A stretch of 64,000 bases of DNA from Peribacillus sp. ACCC06369 (GCF_030348945.1 NZ_JAUCEN010000002.1:4154001-4218000), one strand, 5' to 3'; numbered from the stretch's first letter, positions 25,364 to 35,968 are shown. Notes: generated by a model not told the origin, from the sequence alone. Translations and numbers: made by a program.

Positions 25364-25777
25364 TTATTGCATTACTTTAAATGTATAAGTTATTTTTTTA
25401 CCACTCGTGTTTTCTAATTTAACACGGTATGTAGCACCTTTGGTAACACCTGTCCAGTTCATGTTTGTATAGCCATTTTTAGCAGGATATTTTGTTTTGT
25501 AATTCTTCCAGACACCATTAGTCTTTTTTTGAAGTCTAGCTGTGAATGTTCCAGATGCAGAGCTACTTGCATTTACAGTAGTCCAAATTTCGTCTGACAC
25601 AGTAGTCGTCATAGTACGTTGGTAAACATAATTAGTGAATGAACCAGAATGATAATATGAAGTCCAAATACTTCCTGTAGTTGACCAATCTGCTGCCTCT
25701 GCTTTTTGAGTACCTCCGAAGCTTGAAAGACTTAAAACAAGTGCAAGTGCAAGTGAAGCTATGATGCTTTTTTTCAT
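25364..25777 (-). CDS. Small secreted beta-rich protein
   Basis: 137 residues. The signal peptide is residues 1-28 (KKSIIASLALALVLSLSSFG, cleavage near AEAAD). The mature part is rich in Thr, Ser, Tyr and Trp with alternating strands, suggesting a compact beta fold. The NGVWKNYKTKY and TKGATYRVKLENTSGKKITY segments recur in the broken gene at 15234. I cannot name the family. AAGGTAGGAAAT precedes the ATG. It sits in the segment between direct repeats A and B and may have arrived with it. Confidence 0.75.
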   Translation of the reverse strand: MKKSIIASLALALVLSLSSFGGTQKAEAADWSTTGSIWTSYYHSGSFTNYVYQRTMTTTVSDEIWTTVNASSSASGTFTARLQKKTNGVWKNYKTKYPAKNGYTNMNWTGVTKGATYRVKLENTSGKKITYTFKVMQ

Positions 25778-25851
25778 ATGTATTTCCTACCTTTCTAATT
25801 TCATACATTAGTAATATTAACACAACTACTCAATAGTACAATTACATAAAT

Positions 25852-26060
25852 TCATATTTTCTTCTTTTTATTATAGATAGTCATTCTCGTTATTGTGGGA
25901 TATTTAACGCTGTATTCTAATTCCATAATTTCTTTCCATTCTTTGAGTATCTCTTCCTTATTACGGCCAAACCTAGAAAGTTTATGAATAACTAACTCAT
26001 CATCAAAACGGATTATATTTTTCATTTTTTGATACTCTGTACGTTCAATATCTCTGCCAG
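25852..26060 (-). pseudogene. Serine recombinase (resolvase) remnant
   Basis: One open frame of about 70 codons without a start. It reads GRDIERTEYQKMKNIIRFDD, then ELVIHKLSRFGRNKEEILKE and WKEIMELEYSV. The second part is the conserved resolvase N-domain helix (L-x-R-x-x-R-x-x-E/D). The closing TITRMTIYNKKKKI resembles the C-terminal helix-turn-helix, suggesting an internal deletion. The catalytic Ser region is missing because direct repeat B begins exactly where the frame is cut. Confidence 0.6.
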
Positions 26061-26200
26061 ATAGATCCTACACATCTATAAATATCTCACGAATAATTTT
26101 AACATATAATACCAGCGAATGTTTGTACACAAAAAAAAGTTGCCGCAGCAACCTTCCCCAATGATAGGACAAAAAACGTTGAATTAAAGCTTCATTTTCA
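26061..26200. repeat. Direct repeat B (140 bp)
   Basis: Partner of 23371-23504. Here the final GNAT codons are part of the intact gene, so this copy preserves the original right-hand junction. The main difference is extra A residues in the terminator T/A run. Confidence 0.85.
26131..26153 (-). terminator. Terminator of the GNAT gene
   Basis: GTTGC pairs with GCAAC around a 4-base loop; eight T follow on the minus strand. Confidence 0.75.
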
Positions 26201-26636
26201 AACCTTCATGAGTCGCTTTGAACCCTAAATGTTCATAAAAACGCAGCGCTTCTTCCCGATTTTTATCGGTCGTTAGCTGAATGATATGACAGCCCCGCGC
26301 TTTTGCACGCTCAATCGCATATTGGATCAACTTGCTTCCTATTCCTTTCCCCCGTTCTGAAGATGCCGTCCGAACCCCTTCAATCGTAGCTCTCCATCCG
26401 CCTTGATGGGTAATATAAGGAGTGAAAGTGATTTGTTGCACCCCAACGATTTCCTCACCAAGACATGCTACGATCAATTCATTATTCTCATCTGAATCAA
26501 TGGATTCAAATGCTTTTTGATAGCTTTCAGGAAGGGGATTTTCATAGCGCTCCCTTTCCCTCCCCAATACATCGTCCGCAAGCATCTTCACTATTTCACT
26601 TAAGTCCTTTGCTGTTGCATTCCTGAATGTGATCAT
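26184..26636 (-). CDS. GNAT-family N-acetyltransferase
   Basis: A 150-residue cytoplasmic enzyme using acetyl-CoA. The pyrophosphate loop RGKGIGSKLI is at residues 95-104, preceded by the GVRTASSE strand, with a closing NREEALRFYEHLGFK segment (residues 125-139). The acceptor is unknown. It is a single gene. The final seven codons are duplicated 2.7 kb away in direct repeat A. Confidence 0.88.
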   Translation of the reverse strand: MITFRNATAKDLSEIVKMLADDVLGRERERYENPLPESYQKAFESIDSDENNELIVACLGEEIVGVQQITFTPYITHQGGWRATIEGVRTASSERGKGIGSKLIQYAIERAKARGCHIIQLTTDKNREEALRFYEHLGFKATHEGLKMKL

Positions 26637-26790
26637 ACAATGCCTCCTAATACGTACTTCATCATCACACTTTTACGTCATGATGAAATACTAATCTATC
26701 AACCATCAATTCATGTATAACTTCTGCCAATAGTTCGGCGTTCCTCTTTTCTCGAGGAAAAATAATGACAGCTTTAAAAATAGGAATAAC

Positions 26791-26831
26791 AAAAAAAGGA
26801 CAAACTTCCACTTTTATAAGGAAGTTCGTCC
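26791..26831 (-). terminator. Terminator of the garD-gucD-kdgD operon
   Basis: On the minus strand, GGACGAACTTCC pairs with GGAAGTTTGTCC, followed by seven T. Confidence 0.85.
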
Positions 26832-26843
26832 AGAAAATCATTA

Positions 26844-28379
26844 TTAGGTAATTGGAGCTGGATTGAATAATGCCAAATCATTATGCAGGCCCCAATGCTC
26901 TGCCCAGGTTTTCTTTTTACCGCTGGCCACTTCCAATATAAGGTGAAATATTTCCCACCCAACATCCTCTATGGTTGCTTCTCCAGTAGCGATAGTTCCG
27001 GCATTTATATCAATCAAGTCTTTCCATTGCTCAGCCAATGTATTTCGTGTAGAAACTTTGATGACGGAAGCCATTGCCAGATTATAGGGTGTCCCTCTTC
27101 CGGTTGTAAAAACTTGAAGATGTATGCCGGAAGCCAGCTGTAACGTTCCGCAAACAAAGTCACTAGCTGGTGTAGCTGCAAAAATCAGCCCTTTTTCCGT
27201 AGCCTTTTCACCTGGAGCCAGTACGCCAGATATAGGGCTGCCTCCTGATTTGGCAATGGACCCTAATGATTTTTCCACTACATTGGCCAATCCGCCTTTT
27301 TTGTTTCCTGGCGACGGATTGGCACTTCGATCGGCATCACCCAATGCAAGGTAGTTATCATACCAATCCATTTCCTTTATTAAAGCCTTCCCTACTTCTT
27401 CATTCACTGCACGAGGCGTCAATAAATGAATCGCATCCCGTACTTCCGTGACTTCAGAAAATAGAACGGTCGCCCCTGCTCTAACTAACAGATCTGTAGC
27501 ATATCCCACTGCAGGGTTAGCTGTCACACCAGAGAATGCATCACTTCCTCCGCATTGCGTTCCGATGACTAATTCGGAAACTGGACATGTTTCGCGCTGC
27601 CTGCTGTTCAACTTCATTAATCGTTCTTCAGCCATTTCCATGATGGATTGGACCATTCCCGCAAATCCCTGCTGATCCTGAAGTGAAATGATATCCGAGT
27701 CGTCTCCGCTTGGATTTATTCTCATTGGGGAAAGCTTTTCACAGCCCAATCCAACTACCAAGGCTTCACCGCCGAAGTTTGGGTGTTTCGCCAGGTTCTG
27801 AATCGTACGAATGGGAATAACTGCTTCCGGTGCATTGATTGCGACTCCACAGCCATAGTTGTGATTCAAAGCGACAACATCTTCAACATTGGGATACTTC
27901 GGGAGAATCTCTTTTTTTATGCGGTTCACCACGAAATCCAGAACGCCTACTACACATTGAACGCTAGTTGTAATGCCTAATATGTTCTTAGTTCCAACAC
28001 TGCCATCTTCATTGCGAAATCCTTGAAATGTATATCCTTCAAGTGGTGGTAAAGTTTTAGGTATATCATTTGCTACCGTTAATTCCTTTAAATCCGGGGA
28101 TGCCGGCAGTATCACCAATGACTCATGAATCCAACTGCCCTTCCTGATTGATTCAGCTGCATGGCCGATAACTTCTCCATAGCGGATGATGGCTTCATTC
28201 TTGTCTATATCCATTAATGCTACTTTATGTCCTTGTGGAATTCTTTCTTTCAATTCTAGCCCACAAGGGAAAAGGGTTCCTTGATCCAAGCCCCCAGTAT
28301 TAACCACAATGGCGACATTGTCTATCGTATTTACCTTAATATAAAGCGGTACCTCCGTGAGTTGCATTTTCGTATCCAC
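26844..28379 (-). CDS. garD: Galactarate dehydratase (UxaA/GarD family)
   Basis: 511 residues, the size of B. subtilis GarD (YcbH). The N-terminal SAF domain spans about residues 10-100. The large C-terminal domain carries [41 protein letters not shown] and [10 protein letters not shown]. It dehydrates galactarate to 5-dehydro-4-deoxyglucarate. The relative altronate dehydratase is a weaker option; the glucarate neighbours favour galactarate. The start is GTG, 7 bases after GGGAG. It is the third gene of the minus-strand operon. Confidence 0.85.
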   Translation of the reverse strand: MDTKMQLTEVPLYIKVNTIDNVAIVVNTGGLDQGTLFPCGLELKERIPQGHKVALMDIDKNEAIIRYGEVIGHAAESIRKGSWIHESLVILPASPDLKELTVANDIPKTLPPLEGYTFQGFRNEDGSVGTKNILGITTSVQCVVGVLDFVVNRIKKEILPKYPNVEDVVALNHNYGCGVAINAPEAVIPIRTIQNLAKHPNFGGEALVVGLGCEKLSPMRINPSGDDSDIISLQDQQGFAGMVQSIMEMAEERLMKLNSRQRETCPVSELVIGTQCGGSDAFSGVTANPAVGYATDLLVRAGATVLFSEVTEVRDAIHLLTPRAVNEEVGKALIKEMDWYDNYLALGDADRSANPSPGNKKGGLANVVEKSLGSIAKSGGSPISGVLAPGEKATEKGLIFAATPASDFVCGTLQLASGIHLQVFTTGRGTPYNLAMASVIKVSTRNTLAEQWKDLIDINAGTIATGEATIEDVGWEIFHLILEVASGKKKTWAEHWGLHNDLALFNPAPIT

Positions 28380-28491
28380 TTTACCACTCCCTTCATTATA
28401 AGAAAGCTAACAAAGATTCACGGGCCAGTTATTATTTCCGATATAATATCAGTTTAATAAAATGGTAACACACACACTTCTTCTTTTCCCC

Positions 28492-29955
28492 TTATTTGAC
28501 AAACACCGTTTTAATTGATGTAAAAAACTCTTTTGCTGCTTCCCCTTGTTCCCTGGAGTGGGAGCTGGAGTTTTTCATGCCACCAAATGGCGCCTGTAAT
28601 TCAACGCCTGCGCTTTCCGCGTTGACCCTGATCAATCCCGCTTCCATATCGTTAACAAATGAGAGCAAATGTTTGATATTGGCTGTAAAAATCGAAGCAC
28701 TAAGGCCGTATTCCACGCTGTTCGCAAGATGCAGGGCTTCTTCAACTGAATCAGCTTTCATTATGGCAATCACTGGACCAAAAATTTCCTCTTGAACAAT
28801 TGCCATTTCTGACTTGCAGTTATCAAAAATCGTCGGCTCTACATAAAAGCCATTTGCCTGAGGGCCTTCTTCAGCACGCTTTCCGCCAATTAGAAGGGTA
28901 GCGCCTTCTTGCACTCCTTTTTCGATATAGGAAAGAACCGTATTTAATTGATTTTCGCTAGCACATGGCCCCATCCATGTCCCGCTGTCCAATCCATCCC
29001 CGATGGAAATGCCTTTCGTTTCTTCCACCAGCATCCGCTTGAACTCTTCATAAACTTCTGCAGCAACAATGACACGGCTTGTCGCTGTACACTTTTGCCC
29101 CGTTGAACGAAACGCACCTGTAATGACTGCTTCCACAGCCAGATCAAGATCCGCATCCGCCGCTACGATTACCGGGTTTTTCCCACCCATTTCAAGCTGG
29201 TATTTCGCTCCACGTGCTAACGCCGCTTGTCCAATCCTTTTACCAACGCCGTTTGAGCCGGTAAAGGTAATGCCGTTAATATCTTCGTGATCGGCGATGC
29301 CCTGCCCGATGACACTGCCCGGCCCTGTGACCATATTGATTACACCCGCCGGTAAACCGGCTTCTTCAAAACACTCCATAATCTTCGCACAGGTGATGGC
29401 CGTCTCGGTTGCGGGCTTCACCACAATCGTATTCCCATATACAAGAGCAGGAGCCATCTTCCAGATTGGGATGGCGATTGGGAAATTCCAAGGTGTAATG
29501 ACGCCCACTACACCAAGCGGGATGCGCGTCGTGAACATTAGCGCTGAACTGTCGGTGGATGGAATGACATCACCCACTTTACGCATTCCTTCTCCTGCAT
29601 AGTATTTCAGGATCGCAATGCCGCGTGCCGTTTCCCCTTTTGTTTCAGCAAAGGTCTTACCCATTTCCCGTGTTGCACATTCAGCAATTTCATCAATCCG
29701 CTTTTCAAGAATTTGAGCTACTTTATATAGATACTCCCCGCGCTCAGATCCAGCTAGTTTGCGCCACTTATCTTTTGCCTTTTTTGCAGCTTCCACAGCC
29801 AGGTTCAAGTCATCCTTAGTAGACTTTTGTACATATCCGACAATGGCCTGTTTATCTGCCGGGTTTAAACTTTTTTCAACTTCATTTGAAATGGAAGCAA
29901 CCCATTCACCATTAATATAATTTAGATACGTTTTTGTTTGAACTGTAGTTATCAT
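28492..29955 (-). CDS. gucD: 2,5-dioxovalerate (alpha-ketoglutarate semialdehyde) dehydrogenase
   Basis: A 487-residue NAD(P)-dependent aldehyde dehydrogenase. It has the NAD loop [12 protein letters not shown] (near residues 227-238), the catalytic Glu in LEMGGKNP and the catalytic Cys in [12 protein letters not shown]. It converts 2,5-dioxopentanoate to 2-oxoglutarate, the last step of glucarate breakdown. It is an orthologue type of B. subtilis YcbD by context, since kdgD lies 17 bp upstream. GGCGGGATT precedes the ATG. Confidence 0.88.
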   Translation of the reverse strand: MITTVQTKTYLNYINGEWVASISNEVEKSLNPADKQAIVGYVQKSTKDDLNLAVEAAKKAKDKWRKLAGSERGEYLYKVAQILEKRIDEIAECATREMGKTFAETKGETARGIAILKYYAGEGMRKVGDVIPSTDSSALMFTTRIPLGVVGVITPWNFPIAIPIWKMAPALVYGNTIVVKPATETAITCAKIMECFEEAGLPAGVINMVTGPGSVIGQGIADHEDINGITFTGSNGVGKRIGQAALARGAKYQLEMGGKNPVIVAADADLDLAVEAVITGAFRSTGQKCTATSRVIVAAEVYEEFKRMLVEETKGISIGDGLDSGTWMGPCASENQLNTVLSYIEKGVQEGATLLIGGKRAEEGPQANGFYVEPTIFDNCKSEMAIVQEEIFGPVIAIMKADSVEEALHLANSVEYGLSASIFTANIKHLLSFVNDMEAGLIRVNAESAGVELQAPFGGMKNSSSHSREQGEAAKEFFTSIKTVFVK

Positions 29956-29972
29956 ATATAATCCCGCCTTTA

Positions 29973-30905
29973 TTAGATTGATTGGATGGTTGTTTCTTTT
30001 GGAAAACGATCTAAGGCATTCTCTAATATCGTTTGCATTTCTGCATAATGTTCTTTTTCAACCGGAAGAATCGGTAATCTGACTGTTTGCCCAACCGGCA
30101 TTCCCATGATCTCCATACCTGCTTTAATGAGAGAGACGGCATACCCTTTTCGCTGACGGCGAATGTTGTTGATCGGCATGATGACCTGTTGGTAAATTTC
30201 ATTGACCGTTTCTTGATCTCCACTCAAAATGCCATTATAGAATTTTCGTGAGATGTGCGGGATGTAATTGGATATCGCAGATGAGTATGAGTCAAAGCCA
30301 AGTGGAACATAGGCCGACATGGTAACTTCCGCAAGCGGCATTCCGTTCAGCCAGCCGAAACGTTTTCCGAAGGTTTGTGTAAGCAGTCCATTCAACTCCA
30401 TATTGCCTAGACCATCTTTGACGCCGACCACCTGCGGGACCTCCGCAAGCGCTTCCAAAGTTGAAATTGAAAGGGAAACATTATCACGCTGATATACAAT
30501 CGAATTTAAGTCTGTACTCTCTGCGATGGCTTTGAAATAAGCCGCCAGACCTGCCTGTTCTCCAGTAACGAGATATGGTGGCAATATTAAATAACCATCC
30601 GCCCCTCTATCTGCTGATATTCTGGCAAGTTCCAGGGAAGTTTGAATGTTCCCCCCTACCCCTGTGTATACAGGTACTTTTCCACCCGTGACGGATACGG
30701 CCACATCCACCATCACTTCATATTCCTCTTTACTTAACGATGGATACTCTGCTGCCGCACATGCCACGAAAATGGCCTCTAGGCCTTCATCTATTAAAAA
30801 TTGGATATTTTGGGCGAGTGCTTGTTCATCAAGCTTATTACTCGTCGTGAATGGAGCCACGGGAAAACCTAGGATCCCTTTAGGTGCTTTGCGAATCTTA
30901 TTCAT
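29973..30905 (-). CDS. kdgD: 5-dehydro-4-deoxyglucarate dehydratase
   Basis: A 310-residue TIM-barrel enzyme of the DHDPS/NAL family. It dehydrates and decarboxylates 5-dehydro-4-deoxyglucarate to 2,5-dioxopentanoate. The Schiff-base Lys is in [11 protein letters not shown], the conserved Tyr in NSIVYQRDN and the substrate loop at GVGGNIQTS. The start is the ATG at 30905 with AAGGAGGA 8 bases before it; the frame from 31037 is an artefact running across the promoter. It is the first gene of its operon. Confidence 0.92.
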   Translation of the reverse strand: MNKIRKAPKGILGFPVAPFTTSNKLDEQALAQNIQFLIDEGLEAIFVACAAAEYPSLSKEEYEVMVDVAVSVTGGKVPVYTGVGGNIQTSLELARISADRGADGYLILPPYLVTGEQAGLAAYFKAIAESTDLNSIVYQRDNVSLSISTLEALAEVPQVVGVKDGLGNMELNGLLTQTFGKRFGWLNGMPLAEVTMSAYVPLGFDSYSSAISNYIPHISRKFYNGILSGDQETVNEIYQQVIMPINNIRRQRKGYAVSLIKAGMEIMGMPVGQTVRLPILPVEKEHYAEMQTILENALDRFPKETTIQSI

Positions 30906-30935
30906 TATCCATTCCTCCTTGTGTATTATTGTTTT

Positions 30936-30964
30936 ATTGTAAGACAAATACACCAAATGGTCAA
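30936..30964 (-). promoter_or_regulatory. kdgD promoter with GudR-type operator
   Basis: On the minus strand, TTGACC and TACAAT are 17 bp apart. The operator TTGTCTTACAA (30937-30947) overlaps the -10 and fits the FadR-type consensus TNGTNNNACNA fully. Confidence 0.7.
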
Positions 30965-31091
30965 TCGTATATTTTTTATTTTCTGAAAAATGCGACATCA
31001 AATCATACCTCAATAATTTTGCTTCTAATATATACAAAAAAAATAGATAATTAAGGAGCTAAAATGTAAAAACGAATTTATAAAAAACACA

Positions 31092-31128
31092 TTGACAAAC
31101 AATTTCATTTGTCTTACCATTGGACAAA
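31092..31128 (+). promoter_or_regulatory. gudP promoter with GudR-type operator
   Basis: TTGACA and TACCAT are 17 bp apart. The operator TTGTCTTACCA (31109-31119) overlaps the -10 and fits TNGTNNNACNA; it extends into a TTGTC...GACAA inverted repeat. Confidence 0.7.
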
Positions 31129-31216
31129 ACTAAATAGTAAGAATTTTCGCAAAGGGGGGAAGCGAACACATTGTAAGCGGTATCAAGAAAATAAAATACG
31201 TTTAAGGAGTGAGTAT

Positions 31217-32578
31217 ATGAACGCAGAAGAAAAAGTTTTTCAAGCATCTCCTATACTGCCAAGTGCACAGAAAAAAACACGCACACGATGGTTCATTGTC
31301 TTTATGCTCTTTATGGTCACCGCCCTGAATTATGCGGATCGTGCGACGCTATCAATCGCGGGTACGGACATGTCTGGTCAGCTTGGTCTCGATTCAGTCA
31401 TGATGGGCTATGTTTTCTCCGCTTTCGCTTGGTCTTATGTAGCTGGACAAATTCCAGGTGGTTGGCTTTTAGACCGTTTTGGCTCAAAAAGAGTTTACTT
31501 TTGGAGTATCATGCTATGGTCTACCTTTACGCTTTTACAAGGATTCCTCGGATTTTTCGGTTCTGCCGGAACAGCGGTCATGGTATTGTTCGGACTCCGT
31601 TTTTTAGTTGGATTGGCAGAAGCCCCTTCCTTCCCGGCCAACAGCCGAATCGTTGCTACCTGGTTCCCAAGCCATGAACGCGGAACCGCGGCTGCCACGT
31701 TCAATTCCGCCCAGTATTTTGCAACTGTTCTCTTTGCACCGATCATGGGTTACATTACGTATAAATTTGGTTGGGAATACGTCTTCTTCTTTATGGGCGC
31801 TTTAGGAATCATCGTTGCTTTCATCTGGATGAAAACGCTTTATAGTCCAAAGGAACATCCGCGTATCAACAAAGCTGAGCTTGAATATATCGAAGCAGGC
31901 GGCGCTTTGATCAATATGGATCAAACCATTACACATAAGGAGGAAAAGAAAGGCGTCAACTGGAATCATATTAAGCAGCTTTTATCGAACCGTATGCTGC
32001 TGGGTGTTTACCTCGGACAATATTGCATTACAACGTTAACGTACTTTTTCCTGACATGGTTTCCTGTGTACCTTGTGCAAGAAAGAGGCATGACCATTCT
32101 TGAAGTTGGATTCGTTGCTTCCCTTCCAGCCATTTGTGGATTCTTTGGCGGCATTCTCGGAGGGACATTCTCGGATTTCTTGTTACGGAAGGGATTCTCA
32201 TTGACTGTCGCCCGAAAAGTGCCAATTGTTGTTGGGATGATTCTATCGATGAGCTTGGTAGCTGCAAACTATGTAGATACGGAATGGGTTGTTATTTTCG
32301 TTATGGCGCTTGCGTTTTTCGGTAAAGGATTTGGGGCACTCGGCTGGGCGGTAGTGGCCGATACCTCACCAAAAGAAATGTCCGGTGTTAGCGGGGGGCT
32401 TTTCAACACATTCGGTAACATTGCAGGCATTACAACACCGATTATCATCGGATATATCATTGCTACGACAGGGTCGTTCAATGGGGCGCTAGTCTTCGTA
32501 TGTGCTAATGCTCTTGTCGCGATTTTAAGTTATTTATTCCTAGTTGGTGAAATTAAACGTGTCGAGTTAAAATCATAG
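31217..32578 (+). CDS. gudP: Glucarate/galactarate transporter (MFS, ACS family)
   Basis: 453 residues with 12 hydrophobic segments and the anion:cation symporter pattern: [20 protein letters not shown] in TM1 and [18 protein letters not shown] after TM2. Relatives import D-glucarate and D-galactarate by proton symport. The start is the ATG at 31217 after AAGGAGTGAG; the frame from 31109 runs through the promoter. It is the first gene of the plus-strand half of the locus, 31 bp before gudD. Confidence 0.9.
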   Translation: MNAEEKVFQASPILPSAQKKTRTRWFIVFMLFMVTALNYADRATLSIAGTDMSGQLGLDSVMMGYVFSAFAWSYVAGQIPGGWLLDRFGSKRVYFWSIMLWSTFTLLQGFLGFFGSAGTAVMVLFGLRFLVGLAEAPSFPANSRIVATWFPSHERGTAAATFNSAQYFATVLFAPIMGYITYKFGWEYVFFFMGALGIIVAFIWMKTLYSPKEHPRINKAELEYIEAGGALINMDQTITHKEEKKGVNWNHIKQLLSNRMLLGVYLGQYCITTLTYFFLTWFPVYLVQERGMTILEVGFVASLPAICGFFGGILGGTFSDFLLRKGFSLTVARKVPIVVGMILSMSLVAANYVDTEWVVIFVMALAFFGKGFGALGWAVVADTSPKEMSGVSGGLFNTFGNIAGITTPIIIGYIIATTGSFNGALVFVCANALVAILSYLFLVGEIKRVELKS

Positions 32579-32609
32579 TCAATTAAATATTCTAGTAGGG
32601 GGAAAAATT

Positions 32610-33968
32610 ATGAACAATCATTTGCTTAAGGATAATGTAAAAATCGGCACACCGGTCATTTCAGAAATGAGCGTCATTCCAGTTGCGGGCCATGACGGCA
32701 TGCTTCTGAACTTGAGCGGTGCCCATGCTCCTTATTTCACCCGGAACATTGTCATTCTAAAAGACAATGCGGGTAATACGGGTGTAGGTGAAGTTCCTGG
32801 AGGCGAAAAAATTCGCCAGACACTCGAAGATGCCAAACAATTGGTTGTCGGCCAGTCCATCGGGACATACAACAACATTCTAAATACCATCCGTAAGCAG
32901 TTTGCGGACCGGGATGCAGGAGGGCGCGGCCTTCAAACGTTTGATCTCCGTATTGCCATACATGCCGTAACAGCATTTGAAGCGGCACTTCTCGATTTAG
33001 TTGGCCAATACTTGGGCGTTCCAGTCGCAGCCCTTCTCGGCGAAGGACAGCAACGCGATAAGGTAGAAATGCTGGGCTACTTGTTTTATGTAGGTGACCG
33101 TAATAAAACAGATCTTGGTTATTTAAGCGAACCTGAAGCGGAAGATGACTGGATCCGCCTCCGTCATGAGGAAGCACTGACACCTGAATCGATTGTCCGC
33201 TTGGCAGAAGCTGCCCACACTCGCTATGGATTCAATGATTTTAAATTGAAAGGCGGGGTTTTGCGCGGGGAAGAAGAAATCGAAGCGGTGACGGCACTTG
33301 CGGAACGCTTCCCTGAAGCCAGGATCACCCTTGATCCAAATGGCGGCTGGCTGCTGGAGGATGCGATTAAGCTTTGCCGGGATCAGCATCATGTTTTAGC
33401 TTATGCGGAAGATCCATGCGGAGCGGAAAATGGTTTTTCCGCCCGGGAGATCATGACGGAATTCAGGCGCGCAACGGGTCTTCCCACCGCAACGAATATG
33501 ATTGCAACGGACTGGAGGCAAATGGGGCATTCCATTCAACTTCAATCCGTGGACATCCCTCTTGCCGATCCGCATTTTTGGACGATGCAAGGCTCCGTCC
33601 GTGTCGCTCAAATGTGCAACGAATGGGGATTGACATGGGGATCCCACTCCAATAATCACTTTGACATTTCACTTGCCATGTTTACACACGTTGCAGCAGC
33701 AGCGCCAGGCAAAATCACTGCGATCGATACCCATTGGATTTGGCAGGATGGTCAGCGCTTAACAAAAGAACCTTTTAAAATTGTCGGCGGAATGGTGGAT
33801 GTTCCTTCCAAACCCGGACTTGGAATTGAATTGGATATGGAACAAATCGAGAAGGCGCATCAGCTTTATAAACAAAAAGGGCTTGGTGCCCGTGATGATT
33901 CAATCGCTATGCAATACCTGGTCTCCGGATGGAAGTTCAATCCAAAATCACCTTGCCTTGTCAGATGA
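32610..33968 (+). CDS. gudD: Glucarate dehydratase (enolase superfamily)
   Basis: A 452-residue enzyme that forms 5-dehydro-4-deoxyglucarate from D-glucarate. The N-terminal capping domain reaches about residue 130. The barrel then shows the K-x-K acid/base pair in NDFKLKGG, metal ligands beginning in [12 protein letters not shown] and YAEDPCG, and the catalytic His in [22 protein letters not shown] precedes the ATG. The product feeds directly into KdgD. Confidence 0.95.
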   Translation: MNNHLLKDNVKIGTPVISEMSVIPVAGHDGMLLNLSGAHAPYFTRNIVILKDNAGNTGVGEVPGGEKIRQTLEDAKQLVVGQSIGTYNNILNTIRKQFADRDAGGRGLQTFDLRIAIHAVTAFEAALLDLVGQYLGVPVAALLGEGQQRDKVEMLGYLFYVGDRNKTDLGYLSEPEAEDDWIRLRHEEALTPESIVRLAEAAHTRYGFNDFKLKGGVLRGEEEIEAVTALAERFPEARITLDPNGGWLLEDAIKLCRDQHHVLAYAEDPCGAENGFSAREIMTEFRRATGLPTATNMIATDWRQMGHSIQLQSVDIPLADPHFWTMQGSVRVAQMCNEWGLTWGSHSNNHFDISLAMFTHVAAAAPGKITAIDTHWIWQDGQRLTKEPFKIVGGMVDVPSKPGLGIELDMEQIEKAHQLYKQKGLGARDDSIAMQYLVSGWKFNPKSPCLVR

Positions 33969-33978
33969 TTTTTTAAAG

Positions 33979-34022
33979 GAATGCATGCGTCACTCTCTTA
34001 AGAGCGGCGCATTTTACTTTTT
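33979..34022 (+). terminator. Weak terminator after gudD
   Basis: ATGCG ... CTCTTAAGAG ... CGCAT hairpin followed by TTTTACTTTTTTT. It would limit read-through into gudR. Confidence 0.55.
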
Positions 34023-34050
34023 TTGGACATAGGTCTACATGCAAATAAGT

Positions 34051-34079
34051 TTATTATATTATATAATTAGTCTTACAGT
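34051..34079 (+). promoter_or_regulatory. gudR promoter with third operator-like site
   Basis: TTATTA and TACAGT are 17 bp apart. TAGTCTTACAG (34068-34078) differs from TNGTNNNACNA only in the last base and again overlaps the -10, suggesting autoregulation. Confidence 0.45.
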
Positions 34080-34118
34080 AGGAATACATATAGGAAGTCA
34101 CAGAAAAGGGGTTACATA

Positions 34119-34820
34119 ATGGAAGAATCGTCAAAGAAATTAGGCGTACAATCGGTACATCGCAACACTCTTTCACAACAAGTAGTGGATCAAATTGTGC
34201 ATCTGCTCGTCACTGGACAAATGAAAGCGGGTGACAAACTGCCTCCTGAAATGGAACTTATGAAAGAACTTGAAGTAAGCCGGCCGGTTTTACGGGAAGC
34301 GCTCAGTGCACTTGATACACTGGGTGTCATAACACGGAAAACGCGTGAAGGAACCTTTTTTAACGATAAGATCGGAACTCATCCATTCTCTGTCATGCTG
34401 GCGCTGGCTACTGATAATTTACCAGCTATCATCGAAGCACGAATGGCATTGGAATTGGGATTGGTAACAATGGCTGCCGAGAAGATCACCGATGAACAAC
34501 TGGGGAAATTACAAGTTACGATCGACACGATTGCCAATAGTGAAGACAACGATTATGGAGAGGCTGATAAAGAATTCCACAAAATCATTGCTTTAAGCGC
34601 GAACAATCCCATTATCGAAGGGATGATCGATTCCTTATTGATTACCCATAATAAAATAAACAGCCTGATTCAATTCAGGGAACGGGAATTGACTGTAAAA
34701 TATCATAAAGCAATCTATGCGGCACTTACAGCACATGATCCCCATGAAGCATTCAACCAAATGTACAAGCACCTTGATTACGTTCGTCAGAAAGTCCTTC
34801 AATATTCTCACGCAAAATAA
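34119..34820 (+). CDS. gudR: GntR-family (FadR subfamily) regulator
   Basis: 233 residues. The winged helix-turn-helix is at about residues 15-80 (DKLPPEMELMKELEVSRPVL, then REALSALDTLGVI). The FCD ligand domain follows, with the conserved acidic/His metal pocket (ADKEFHKIIAL, VKYHKAIYAAL, MYKHLDYVRQ). It matches the position of YcbG in B. subtilis and probably senses a glucarate-pathway compound. FadR-like operator sequences are present at all three promoters of the locus. Confidence 0.88.
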   Translation: MEESSKKLGVQSVHRNTLSQQVVDQIVHLLVTGQMKAGDKLPPEMELMKELEVSRPVLREALSALDTLGVITRKTREGTFFNDKIGTHPFSVMLALATDNLPAIIEARMALELGLVTMAAEKITDEQLGKLQVTIDTIANSEDNDYGEADKEFHKIIALSANNPIIEGMIDSLLITHNKINSLIQFRERELTVKYHKAIYAALTAHDPHEAFNQMYKHLDYVRQKVLQYSHAK

Positions 34821-35129
34821 TATATCGTTTGTGAGGACCCAGCAAACTAATGGATCACTCAATGATCCAATTTAATAGGAAAAGTGGATTTTTTCAGGGA
34901 ACCAATTTTGCTTCCAAGATTTCAGAGTTCAACTCATCTTTTAAATCCAATTGATAGCATAATTCTTTTTGAGAAAAACTGGATAGTAGTTGAACTATCC
35001 AGCCCCCACTTATCCAGTTCGATTGAAATGACAATGTCAGGACTCCCGAATGAAGTCGAAACCTTCCTCTTGCAAATTGTCTAACTAACACCAAAATCCC
35101 CATCCAATGAACCTGCCAATGACCCACTC
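34821..35129. other. Intergenic stretch without a recognised gene
   Basis: About 310 bp with open frames on both strands that lack ribosome sites and family marks. It holds a weak GGATC/GATCC hairpin after gudR and the minus-strand terminator at 34974. I see nothing else. Confidence 0.5.
34974..35002 (-). terminator. Second minus-strand terminator
   Basis: CTGGATAGT pairs with ACTATCCAG, then TTTTT on the minus strand, 130 bp beyond the SDR gene's own terminator. Confidence 0.65.
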
Positions 35130-35165
35130 AAAAAAATGCACCCCTGCTTATTGGCAGGAATGCAT
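35130..35165 (-). terminator. Terminator of the SDR gene
   Basis: On the minus strand, ATGCATTCCTGC pairs imperfectly with GCAGGGGTGCAT, followed by seven T. Confidence 0.75.
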
Positions 35166-35209
35166 GTATAGTCTCCTAGTTTTTGACCATCCTCTTTTTA
35201 ATCTACGGC

Positions 35210-35968
35210 TTAATAAGCACTCCAGCCAGCATCTGCCGTGATGACAGTACCATTAACAAAACTGGAATCGTCAGAAGCAAGGAACAAAGCCACTTTAGCG
35301 ATTTCTTCAGGTTTGCCATTGCGTGGATTGATAGCCATACCCAGTTGTTGGCGGGATGCGCCAAACTTATTGATATTCGTCATGCTGGAACCAATATTGG
35401 TTTCAACTCCACCTGGTGCTATTGCATTGCAGCGAATGCCTTTATCTGCATACATGAAGCCCGTGTTTTTTGTGAACCCGACCACTGCGTGTTTAGAGGC
35501 AGTATATGCTGCGCCTGCTCGAGCACCATATAAACCGCCAGCAGAAGCAATATTGATGATGACCCCTTTTTGTTTTTCTAAAAAGATTGGTAAAACCTTT
35601 CTAGTCGAACGCATGACGCTTGTCGTGTTAATTGCAAAAATCCGATCCCATCCAGAATCCTCTATATCCCCGGCAGGTTCCATGCCATCCATGATACCCG
35701 CATTATTCACCAAAATATCAACCGTACCATACGTACTGACCGTGGTATCGATCAAATGTTGAATATCTTCTTCTACCGCTACGTTCGTTTTAATGGCAAA
35801 TGCCATTCCGCCATTCGCTTTTATTTCTTCTACCGTTGCATTCGCACCATCGAGATTTAAATCCGATACAACGACTTTAGCACCTTCTCTAGCATAATCT
35901 ATAGCAATTTGTTTCCCCATGCCTGATGCTGCGCCAGTCACTACTGCAACCTTGTCTTGTAATTTCAT
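35210..35968 (-). CDS. Short-chain dehydrogenase/reductase
   Basis: A 252-residue classical SDR. The nucleotide loop is TGAASGMG (residues 11-18), D38 in VVSDLN, the NNAG motif (88-91), the catalytic Ser in IINIASAGG, and YTASK (near 155-159). The ending GTVITADAGWSAY is the usual 3-oxoacyl-reductase-like close. The substrate is unknown. It is transcribed away from a TetR regulator 190 bp away that probably controls it. TTGAATG start region: the ATG follows GGGGGAG. Confidence 0.9.
   Translation of the reverse strand: MKLQDKVAVVTGAASGMGKQIAIDYAREGAKVVVSDLNLDGANATVEEIKANGGMAFAIKTNVAVEEDIQHLIDTTVSTYGTVDILVNNAGIMDGMEPAGDIEDSGWDRIFAINTTSVMRSTRKVLPIFLEKQKGVIINIASAGGLYGARAGAAYTASKHAVVGFTKNTGFMYADKGIRCNAIAPGGVETNIGSSMTNINKFGASRQQLGMAINPRNGKPEEIAKVALFLASDDSSFVNGTVITADAGWSAY

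Noticed and set aside
34884..35127. Frames on both strands between gudR and the SDR gene
   Set aside because: No ribosome sites, no recognisable motifs, and they cross a terminator hairpin.
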